From: Candidatus Gastranaerophilales bacterium
Lineage (GTDB): Bacteria; Cyanobacteriota; Vampirovibrionia; Gastranaerophilales; Gastranaerophilaceae
Assembly: GCA_944326425.1 (NCBI GenBank)
Contig: CALVDX010000002.1
Coordinates: 136,902 to 175,480 of the forward strand
DNA length: 38,579 nt
Direction: 5' to 3'
Shown: in pieces, positions 32,801 to 38,579 of the stretch
Layout: the number at the start of each line of letters is the position of its first letter
Numbering within the stretch: position 1 is the stretch's first letter
Position numbers and translations under genes: made by a program
Notes under the pieces: model-generated
Database searches by the model: none
Told to the model about the DNA's origin: nothing
What the model saw: the letters and a program-made list of their open reading frames with translations, nothing else

Positions 32801-35800
32801 TGATTCATCCTCAACTATTGCCTCAATATCTTATGCAGTTGCTTCTGCAGGAGGCAGTTTTGAACTACTCAACGGAGCTATATCAATTTCCGGTGTAGAA
32901 ATATCCGGTTCACTGGCAACCAGTCTGGGTATCGATCATAAAGCAGGTTCTGTACAACAATACACAACAACAAGCACCAGTATAACATCAACTACTGTCA
33001 TTAACGGCGGAACGACATCAATTGAACAAATTATAACAACAATAACAACTACATTAACTTCCACCGATACTTTTGTTTATCGTTCTGATATAAAATCATA
33101 CGAAATTACCACTTCCAATTTTGATGTGTCTACTACCAAATTATCACAATTGGGAGTTACAAACGGAACAGTAAATTTATATAACGGCAGCACAAATTCA
33201 ACAACAGCAATATTTACAGTAACAACTGATTCCACGGTCGGAGCTTTTATTACAGCACTAGAAATAAACGGCGTAACAGCAAGGTATGCAGACGGGGAAC
33301 TAACACTGACAGCAGATGAAGATTTACAGTTAAGAGAAGGAACTTCCAACCTGTTCAGCCATTTTGGGTTTACAAACACTATTGTTTATGAAACCTTAAC
33401 CCAAAACTCAACATCCAGCGTGCTAAATAACTTTACGACCCATAATCTGACTTCTACCACTGCACTTAGTTTGGTAACCAGCAGTACCTCAGAAATAACG
33501 CTTAATATAAACGGAGAAACTGTTTCAAGAGTGTTTGTAAACTCGGATACAATACAGGATGTAATATACTTTATCGAATCACAAGGCATTACCGCATCGC
33601 TAAATAACGGTACATTCAGCGCCTCCTCAGCATATCAGGAATTTTCTATTTCAGGAAGTCTGGCTTCAGTAATTCTTGGAGAAAACCCGTCGTTTACAAC
33701 AACTTCCCGCCCGACAGCCTGGAGCGGCACAGTTACTGATAAAGAAGAATCAACTGCAATTAATGGCGATACAAAACTTGTTCACCTTGGCGTAACAACC
33801 GGAGATATTAAGATTTATGACAACGGAACGTTAATATCAACAGCTATTAATATAAGTGAAAATACAACCATAAATGATTTAATCTCATCACTATCAAATT
33901 ATGGCTTCACAGCATCATTATCCGGCGGAAGATTAAATATAACAGCAGATTCCGAAATGTACCTTATGGACGAAACATCAAACCTTGCAACAAAACTTGG
34001 TTTGACAAAATCGTACGAGTACAACACTGTTTATCAATCGTCAACATCATCAAGTCTTGCATACACAACAGTAAGAACGATTGGAACATCCACAACACTT
34101 GCTGATATGGGATTTGAAGGAGGCTCCGATTTAAGGCTTATTATTGACGGCACAGTACACTCAATTGGTTTTACCGGAAGTGAAACAATTCAGGATGTAC
34201 TGGATGCCTTAAACGTATACGGAATTAATGCGGCTATAAATAATGGCAGCTTTACTGCATCTTCTACCGAACACACTTTCAGCATTACGGGAGAGTTAGG
34301 CGCAAAACTTGCAAGCTCTTCTCCGGTAACCTCTACAATTACTACTGTAACCGGATATACTACTACTCTGCCGCAATCAGTTAACCCGGTAACAATAAAC
34401 GAAGATGCTAAACTTGTTGACCTTGGAGTTACACAAGGCGGTATAAAAATCTACGATAACGGAACCTGGATTAACACAGGTATAAACATTGATCAAAATA
34501 CTACAATTGGTGACTTCCTTACAGCACTTGAAGGATATGGGTTTACGGCAAACCTTGACGGCAACAAAATTAAAATAAGTACTGATTCCGATAAATATAT
34601 TGCAGATGAGTCCTCAAACCTTGTTTCAAAATTAGGACTGACTAATCGGACACAAACAAAAGTAAATATATATGATCAAACAAATTCCAATACACTAACA
34701 ATGGTCAGAACTTATGAACTTTCAGATACAACGACTTTAAACGACTTGGGATTTGCCTCCGGAACATCATTACGTCTTGAACTTGACGGAGTTTTACACA
34801 ATATAGGTTTTACCGCCGATGATACCATTGGTGAAGTTGTTGATTCATTAAATACATTCGATATCCATGCAGAATTGCAAAACGGTATTCTAACTGCCAG
34901 TACAGAAGACAAAACATTTTATCTTATAGGTTCACTTGCAGATATACTCACAGGTGGAGCCCCAACTTACATAACCACAGAAAAAGTTTTATACCACGAA
35001 ACAGAGTCACAAAGTACAGGAATTACGTATGTAGCAGATTCCTCATCCAAACTTTCGGATCTTGGCGTTGAAACCGGATATATTAACGTACTACAAGCCG
35101 GAGAAATTATTTCTACAATTGCAATCCGCGACGATACCAAAGTTTCTCAACTATTTAGTGCACTTGCTGCTTATGGTATAGCCGGGAATATATCAACCGA
35201 CGGAAGAATCACTATCCAAAGTGTAGGCGATGTAACCTTGCTGGACGGAACATCAAATCTCGTCAGCCACCTTGGACTGGATGATAATATCTACTCAAAT
35301 ACATATTATGGTACAACTCTCGTTTTAGAAGATGATGTCAACGTTGCAACCGAAGACACTCTGGTTTCCTATTATGATACTCCTGACAAAAAGGCTGAAG
35401 GTTCAGTATATCTTGCAATTGAAGATCAGGATGGTAATGTGACAAATACCGTTATCAATATTGAAGCAAATGATACTTTTGGAACCCTGGTAGAAAAATT
35501 AGAAGAAGCAGGGATTTCTGCCAGCTTTGAAAATGGTAAAATTTCATATCATAACGGTATGGGGAGTGTAGAGATTACCGGCGGCACCTCTTCTATTGCA
35601 GATACTCTCGGCTTTGGCGATGCGGTACTTGAACAATGGATGCAAAATGATGTAGAAATCACATACGAACAAGATGAAATAAGATATTTATCCGTTGTTA
35701 ATTATGCAGATAATTCAACAACACTTGAAACGCTTGGTGTTTCAGATGGTGAATTCTCGATAGGTATAAACGGTTCAATAATAAATGTCAATGTTGCAAC

Positions 35801-37067
35801 AACCGACACACTTGCCAATGTAATGTCACGTATTTCAAGCGCTTCAAACGGGTCCGTTACTGCATCAATCACTTCAGACGGAAAGTTTATGCTTGAAGCG
35901 GCAGAAGGTGTTGAACTTATTATCGGAACATCAACCGATACTACAAACCTGGTAACTATTTTTAATCTTACACAAGACGGCTCAAATGTAATTACCGGCA
36001 ACACTTCTTTGTACAGAGCTTCCTCAACATCCAAAATAACAGACAGCGGATTATTCAGAGAAGGCGATGTTACAGAAGGAACATTCACTATAGGAAATGC
36101 CGAATTTACTATTACGAGCGAAACAACTATTGCTTCACTAATCAATGATATTAACCACTCTGAAGCAGCAAATGCCAACGCATATTGGGATAATATTAAC
36201 GGTAAAATGATTCTGACATCTGCAAGTCTGGGCTCATCATACGTTAATATTCAAGGCGGCACAAGTAATTTTACCGAGATTTTCGGGCTGACTATAAATG
36301 ACAACGGGGAAGAAAAACTTACAACATATAATCAGGATTTAGGCGACAATGCTATCCTTACTATTAACGGAACAAGAATTGTCTCAACCTCCAACACCAT
36401 TACAAGCGACATTTCAAGAATCGAAGGGTTAACCGTTAACATAAAAGGTATCACAGAGGGTGAATATGTAACAATAACCGTTGAACGTGATACACAATCC
36501 ATTGTTGATGCCGTTCAGGAAACACTGGATGCATATAATACTCTTATTGCTGAACTAAATACCGTACTTGCAATCGGCGGGGATTTACATAACGATACTG
36601 CATTAAAGAGTATTAAAAATCAAATTACATCAATGTTCACCTCACGCGGCACAAACGGTGTAACACTCTTTAGAAACTTATCAGCAATCGGTATTTCTAC
36701 TGAAAGCGCAAGTTCTGCTATGCCATCCGATATTTATTCACTCTATCTTGATACAGAAAAGTTTGAAAACGCTTTAAATACATCAGAAGATGAAGTCAAA
36801 TTGCTTCTGGTAGGAACAGATGCCAACCCCGGTATATTGACCAAGGTAGAAACAATTATTGAACAAATGCTTACCACTACAGGTTATTTCCAATCAAAGA
36901 GCAAAGCACTCGACAGGGAAATAGACCGATATGATGTAAAAATAGAAAGAGCGCAAAGACAGGCAAATTCATATAAAACTATGCTTGAAAATAAGTTCCA
37001 AAGTATGGAAATGCTTTATTCTAACATGCAAAGTGCTTATCAGAACGTATTCTCCGGCGGACTTTAA
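29865..37067 (+). CDS. fliD: Giant flagellar filament cap protein (FliD/HAP2-like)
   Basis: 2400 residues, whereas typical FliD is 450-700. The N-terminal ~110 residues (FSGLVTGLDTNSWVSALTAL) are the FliD N domain. The C-terminal 215 (from IEGLTVNIKG, about 2186) are the FliD C domain with VDAVQETLDAYNTLIAELN and an end coiled coil. Between them lie about 18 Ser/Thr-rich modules of ~100 residues, each with an LGI/LGV turn, a short NG strand pair, a TST-L-D-I helix, a G-A-strand and a closing SGSLA..LGL, like flagellin hook IN repeats. FliD pentamers cap the filament and help adhesion. The start is TTG with GGAGAT eight bases upstream; it aligns with FliD N-termini. No other flagellar gene is in the window. 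An adhesin with a FliD scaffold is possible. Confidence 0.88.
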   Translation: MSVIEFSGLVTGLDTNSWVSALTALKNAKVQELEAEKAAVVELKDVVSGIKTFFSSFRTSLERLTDARLGVDAMDIFVQNLANSSDPSKVTATATHTASRDTYEVGVTQLASATKVNTAIRKTFTMTYTADMDTKLSILGVKEGYVSVNEKEIKVENSDTISTLIDKLADIGVTATYDEGKGRFTIETDIFEVDEGTTNVFGALGLTFKDITGVSSGELRVEGYVTIKPTTLLSDIGATGGNIMINKTVENLTFNSGDTIQTFLDYMNNKYGAGTATMDSGGFITISGVDIEELRGGSNIITALGLTETVDTVTSSSDRLYYDNTEFANANTALGNLNTTFSNYRLILGNGSSTQTVNLSSTSTLGDIINQIETYAANNGMNADIELTNQGAIIITGDIDKLYISGGIADGLGLKTDTVNGTTLTGSHMEYSITYTAKTSTTFGDLGISGSNLTYNVLNERGETLAANLNVTSTTTIENWFASMKQYGISASISEEGVISVDGGIISGNLATALGLSSVVSGEVISETSAESNALAGTTTTQATMTSSLQSLGITSNQTLTINVNGTNTTRNFTGTSTLQDVADAIAAAGGEMSIKDGELSISGVDKLSGSLVSSLNLDENTIQGTSMYNTNLAYTMTSIATEATQFSHLGITNLSFAVYDEEGNLQGNVNLASTSTVGDFINRLGTYGLSANIDENGVISLEGGYITGNLANSLGLSYSADHTYVSKTTIQSNALMGTITTTASMTSSLADFGINSTQYLTIRDMGTTTVHSFTSASTLQDISNAIKAAGGEFTFENNQIYITGIDNISGSLLTGLGLTAVQTGNATSIYSADVKYTLGGIATEASKLADYGISPSGKTYNIYALDGTVLGSNLSLSADASVGDLISSLTSKGLNAYIDSTGRISITNGYITGSMATALGFSSNNYQTNVVSVTQVSGTIEAQLPVTATLDTTFAQLGYSGTYYLTINNDGTNSTYTFDSSSTIASISYAVASAGGSFELLNGAISISGVEISGSLATSLGIDHKAGSVQQYTTTSTSITSTTVINGGTTSIEQIITTITTTLTSTDTFVYRSDIKSYEITTSNFDVSTTKLSQLGVTNGTVNLYNGSTNSTTAIFTVTTDSTVGAFITALEINGVTARYADGELTLTADEDLQLREGTSNLFSHFGFTNTIVYETLTQNSTSSVLNNFTTHNLTSTTALSLVTSSTSEITLNINGETVSRVFVNSDTIQDVIYFIESQGITASLNNGTFSASSAYQEFSISGSLASVILGENPSFTTTSRPTAWSGTVTDKEESTAINGDTKLVHLGVTTGDIKIYDNGTLISTAINISENTTINDLISSLSNYGFTASLSGGRLNITADSEMYLMDETSNLATKLGLTKSYEYNTVYQSSTSSSLAYTTVRTIGTSTTLADMGFEGGSDLRLIIDGTVHSIGFTGSETIQDVLDALNVYGINAAINNGSFTASSTEHTFSITGELGAKLASSSPVTSTITTVTGYTTTLPQSVNPVTINEDAKLVDLGVTQGGIKIYDNGTWINTGINIDQNTTIGDFLTALEGYGFTANLDGNKIKISTDSDKYIADESSNLVSKLGLTNRTQTKVNIYDQTNSNTLTMVRTYELSDTTTLNDLGFASGTSLRLELDGVLHNIGFTADDTIGEVVDSLNTFDIHAELQNGILTASTEDKTFYLIGSLADILTGGAPTYITTEKVLYHETESQSTGITYVADSSSKLSDLGVETGYINVLQAGEIISTIAIRDDTKVSQLFSALAAYGIAGNISTDGRITIQSVGDVTLLDGTSNLVSHLGLDDNIYSNTYYGTTLVLEDDVNVATEDTLVSYYDTPDKKAEGSVYLAIEDQDGNVTNTVINIEANDTFGTLVEKLEEAGISASFENGKISYHNGMGSVEITGGTSSIADTLGFGDAVLEQWMQNDVEITYEQDEIRYLSVVNYADNSTTLETLGVSDGEFSIGINGSIINVNVATTDTLANVMSRISSASNGSVTASITSDGKFMLEAAEGVELIIGTSTDTTNLVTIFNLTQDGSNVITGNTSLYRASSTSKITDSGLFREGDVTEGTFTIGNAEFTITSETTIASLINDINHSEAANANAYWDNINGKMILTSASLGSSYVNIQGGTSNFTEIFGLTINDNGEEKLTTYNQDLGDNAILTINGTRIVSTSNTITSDISRIEGLTVNIKGITEGEYVTITVERDTQSIVDAVQETLDAYNTLIAELNTVLAIGGDLHNDTALKSIKNQITSMFTSRGTNGVTLFRNLSAIGISTESASSAMPSDIYSLYLDTEKFENALNTSEDEVKLLLVGTDANPGILTKVETIIEQMLTTTGYFQSKSKALDREIDRYDVKIERAQRQANSYKTMLENKFQSMEMLYSNMQSAYQNVFSGGL
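31168..32970 (+). repeat. Three A-B module pairs in fliD (period ~600-612 nt)
   Basis: Two ~100-residue module types alternate. Type A has YTxxxxATxxxxLGI and ends G-YITGNLA-SLGLS; type B has TATMTSSLxxLGI, TSTLQDV-AI-AAGGE and SGVDxLSGSL. Equivalent A codons lie at 31191, 31803 and 32409 (204 and 202 codons apart). So the unit duplicated was the pair. Confidence 0.8.
32970..35330 (+). repeat. C-D module pairs in fliD (period ~636-639 nt)
   Basis: A second pair type follows. Type C has KLVxLGVTxGxIKIYDNGT, D-YGFTA-L, and a strand closing ETSNLA-KLGLT; type D has TTLxDLGF-GxxLRL-xDG-xHxIGFT, TIQDVLDALN. Equivalent C codons fall at 33774, 34410 and 35049 (212 and 213 codons). The first C copy (near 33120) is preceded by a Thr-rich linker and the last C (near 35037) is followed by two more divergent modules. 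Confidence 0.75.
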
Positions 37068-37078
37068 TTTGTAAATTA

Positions 37079-37107
37079 TTGGCACATATTATAAAAAATG
37101 CTATAAT
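37079..37107 (+). promoter_or_regulatory. DUF2971 gene promoter
   Basis: TTGGCA (37079-37084), 17 nt, TATAAT (37102-37107): close to consensus. It starts 12 bp after the fliD stop and 23 bp before the next ATG. Confidence 0.8.
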
Positions 37108-37129
37108 CTAAATATGGGTTGGATTTTAT

Positions 37130-38047
37130 ATGATTAATTACGATAATTTACTTAAGAAAATCCCTAAGGTTAAAAAAATTCTTGATGACGGTTCTAATAC
37201 AAGCCTTTATCATTATACAAAACCCGAAAAACTTTTAAGTATATTAGAATCCGGAACTATAAGATTTTCCAATGCACTCTATCTTAATGATAAAGAAGAA
37301 GTTACTTATTCATATAAACTGATTGTAAGTCTTATTAACGAAACCGGAGATTTAAATCAGGAGCTATTCTCCAGGATTAAAGAATATTTTTATAAAAAAT
37401 ATAAGAATATAGTTGACGGTGACGACAACTTTTTAAACAAATACGAGTATTATACAATATCGTTTTCGACCGACAGCGACAACCTTACATTATGGAACAA
37501 TTATTCAAAAGGCCAGACGTACACAGGTTATAATATCGGATTTTGTAAAAAAGATCTTATTAATGATATGGAACGACAGGGATTTCAGTCTGTTTACGGA
37601 AACATAATTTATGATAAGAATATACAGATAACCATTTTAAAATTAATTTTTGATAAATGGAATAGACAGTATAAAAAACTTCTTGACTGCAAACAAACAG
37701 AAAAGAATAAAGAAAAAATGCAGGATACATTATTTGAACTTATTGATATTCTAAGTATAATAAGCCTGTTTTTTAAAAACCCGTATTTCAGGGATGAAAA
37801 AGAATACAGGATAATATTTATAAATCATTTTAGTACAAATACTTACAAACAAACAAAAATATTTGAGAAAAACGGTTTATTTATCCCGTACATTGAATAT
37901 CGTTTTATGAAGCGGACAGTAAGTTCAATAAATATAGGACCGACATTGGATGAAAACATCTTTTATACAAGCACCTGCCGCCTGCTTGCCAATTTCGGAT
38001 ACGAAAAGAAAACAATAAACCGGTCTAAAATACCGCTCCGGTACTGA
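37130..38047 (+). CDS. DUF2971 family protein
   Basis: 305 residues. The order SLYHYTKPEKLLSILESGTI, RFSNALYLNDKEEV, then ISFSTDSDNLTLWNNYSKGQ, TGYNIGF and YFRDEKEYRIIF matches DUF2971 (usually Y/HYt...L..il..g.lrfs....lND..E, cFS......lWs.Ya....G and E.EyRii). The biochemical role is not established; members are often found in variable regions, some near defence genes. AT-rich with many Lys and Asn codons. It has its own strong promoter between fliD and tRNA-Glu, a single-gene insertion pattern. No signal or membrane segment. A toxin or defence role is speculation. Confidence 0.75.
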   Translation: MINYDNLLKKIPKVKKILDDGSNTSLYHYTKPEKLLSILESGTIRFSNALYLNDKEEVTYSYKLIVSLINETGDLNQELFSRIKEYFYKKYKNIVDGDDNFLNKYEYYTISFSTDSDNLTLWNNYSKGQTYTGYNIGFCKKDLINDMERQGFQSVYGNIIYDKNIQITILKLIFDKWNRQYKKLLDCKQTEKNKEKMQDTLFELIDILSIISLFFKNPYFRDEKEYRIIFINHFSTNTYKQTKIFEKNGLFIPYIEYRFMKRTVSSINIGPTLDENIFYTSTCRLLANFGYEKKTINRSKIPLRY

Positions 38048-38086
38048 TATTTCTGTCATATCACCGTTGCAGATAAAAACAGACCG

Positions 38087-38114
38087 TTGACAAAAAATAT
38101 TGTTCTGGTACGAT
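38087..38114 (+). promoter_or_regulatory. tRNA-Glu promoter
   Basis: Consensus TTGACA (38087-38092), 16 nt, TACGAT (38109-38114); the mature tRNA begins 16 nt further on. Confidence 0.7.
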
Positions 38115-38129
38115 AGTTAATGTCGGTAA

Positions 38130-38205
38130 GCCCCCATCGTCTAGAGGCCTAGGACAACACCCTTTCACGGTGTAGACAGCGATTCGAATTCGCTTGGGGG
38201 TACCA
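38130..38205 (+). tRNA. tRNA-Glu (anticodon UUC)
   Basis: A full cloverleaf: acceptor GCCCCCA with TGGGGGT (first pair G-U), D arm with CTAGAGGCCTAGG, anticodon stem ACACC/GGTGT with loop CTTTCAC (TTC at 38164-38166), T arm AGCGA-TTCGAAT-TCGCT, discriminator A and an encoded CCA at 38203-38205. The acceptor and ...GGGGGTACCA end are close to cyanobacterial tRNA-Glu as I remember it. Confidence 0.97.
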
Positions 38206-38215
38206 TTTTAAGATA

Positions 38216-38240
38216 AGGCTCTGATAAAGAGCCTATTTTT
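38216..38240 (+). terminator. Terminator of tRNA-Glu
   Basis: AGGCTCT (38216-38222), loop GATAA, AGAGCCT (38228-38234), then ATTTTTG. Confidence 0.85.
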
Positions 38241-38410
38241 GTGAATATAATTTGTAAATTTATTTATTTTTATATTCTTTCTCTTTTATACTGTACTTGC
38301 AACTTTTTGTTATCCATTTTCTGGGCGCAGTTCAGTCGCGCAAACTATAAAGCAAGGCTTCACCTTATAGAGTTCTCGCCACTTTATTCCATAACTTTAG
38401 AAAAAAAAAT

Positions 38411-38429
38411 AAGCCCGCTAAGCGGACTT
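38411..38429 (-). terminator. Hairpin terminator, stronger on the minus strand
   Basis: AAGCCCGC (38411-38418), TAA, GCGGACTT (38422-38429), one mismatch. On the minus strand it is followed by TATTTTTTTTT, on the plus strand by TATTTTTT. It may end the minus-strand gene at the right edge, whose stop is 90 nt away. Confidence 0.65.
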
Positions 38430-38466
38430 TATTTTTTATTCAAATGGCGGAACTGACGCTTCTAGG

Positions 38467-38485
38467 TTCGAACTGTTAGTTCGAA
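38467..38485. other. Small perfect inverted repeat
   Basis: TTCGAAC (38467-38473), TGTTA, GTTCGAA (38479-38485). It lies between a minus-strand gene end and its likely terminator. It may be an RNA hairpin or a binding site; nothing more can be said. Confidence 0.4.
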
Positions 38486-38518
38486 TGTATACAAATAATC
38501 TATCCCTCTATAGTAAAT

Positions 38519-38579
38519 TTAAGCAACTTGAACAGTATATCCAAGTTCTTTAATGATTTTTAAGGCTGTTGATAATTGA
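38519..38579 (-). CDS. C-terminus of a gene cut by the right edge, XRE-antitoxin-like
   Basis: Only 19 codons and the TAA (38521-38519) are visible: QLSTALKIIKELGYTVQVA. The pattern S-T-x-x-K-I-I-K-x-L-G-x-x-(hydrophobic) is common at the end of XRE helix-turn-helix antitoxins of HigA type, where it follows the last DNA-binding helix. With so little sequence this is a weak assignment. The minus-strand terminator at 38411-38429 fits as its transcript end. Confidence 0.4.
   Translation of the reverse strand, partial: QLSTALKIIKELGYTVQVA

Larger units (their letters stand above)
38241..38518. other. Non-coding stretch downstream of tRNA-Glu
   Basis: I see no convincing gene. It holds a hairpin terminator (38411-38429), a palindrome (38467-38485) and AT-rich sequence. 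A plus-strand 71-codon open frame here has no family signal and low-complexity hydrophobic composition, and I do not call it. Confidence 0.5.

Noticed and set aside
35702-36178. Minus-strand 158-codon open frame inside fliD
   Set aside because: Antisense to Ser/Thr-rich repeat modules; such low-complexity coding sequence yields long shadow frames.
38241-38456. Plus-strand 71-codon open frame after tRNA-Glu
   Set aside because: Starts 7 nt after the tRNA terminator hairpin, has no ribosome site, has low-complexity Phe/Leu/Ile composition and crosses another terminator hairpin.
38445-38485. Possible degraded tRNA 3' end on the minus strand (ends CGCCA, has GTTCGAAC, followed by a terminator)
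   Set aside because: The T stem does not pair, spacing to the CCA is about 5 nt too long, and no matching 5' acceptor exists within tRNA distance.

Overview
The window looks like a chromosomal segment of a low-GC, anaerobic, Gram-negative-type bacterium with type IV pili and a flagellar cap gene. My best guess is the non-photosynthetic sister lineage of Cyanobacteria (Melainabacteria/Vampirovibrionia, order Gastranaerophilales). This rests on the cyanobacterial style of the tRNA-Glu gene (its 5' GCCCCCA half and TTGGGGGTACCA 3' end), a lineage-typical prepilin (MRKLGFTLAEVLITLGIIGV), pyruvate:ferredoxin oxidoreductase and MsbA/PilT/FliD homologues. The assignment is inference; no database search was run.

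Layout. 1-3.7 kb: 5' two thirds of nifJ (minus), a ribbon-helix-helix-like/NifX-like fusion gene (minus) and a divergent flavin reductase (plus), with a perfect 10-4-10 palindromic operator between the last two. 3.7-10.5 kb: rel ((p)ppGpp synthase/hydrolase), a tandem repeat with G8 tracts, an unknown protein with a split HNH-like motif, pilT and an MsbA-type ABC exporter. 10.5-13.2 kb: a prepilin gene flanked by a 127-bp inverted repeat that carries its own 5' leader and start codon, an orphan sugar-type ABC permease and a dCMP-deaminase-like gene.

13.4-24.3 kb: a complete de novo UMP cluster (pyrK, pyrD, pyrE, pyrB, pyrC, pyrF, carA, carB) ending in a secreted TPR protein. Together these encode every step from bicarbonate/glutamine to UMP. 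It is preceded by a near-consensus promoter, a 14-codon leader peptide and an intrinsic terminator directly before pyrK. That arrangement suggests leader-peptide/UTP attenuation like E. coli pyrBI. Repeats sit inside or beside pyrK, pyrE and pyrB.

24.5-29.6 kb: rtcB, a DUF378 membrane protein, a glycosyltransferase, a LysR regulator, a YfiH/LACC1-type protein and an unknown protein. 29.6-38.6 kb: a structured leader with a possible small ORF, a giant 2400-residue FliD-like cap protein built from alternating paired modules, a DUF2971 gene with a consensus promoter, tRNA-Glu(UUC), and at the right edge the last codons of a minus-strand gene that resembles an XRE-type antitoxin.

Several genes (rel, the HNH-like gene, the permease, lysR) have a good -10 box 6-8 nt before the ATG and no Shine-Dalgarno, which suggests leaderless transcripts.
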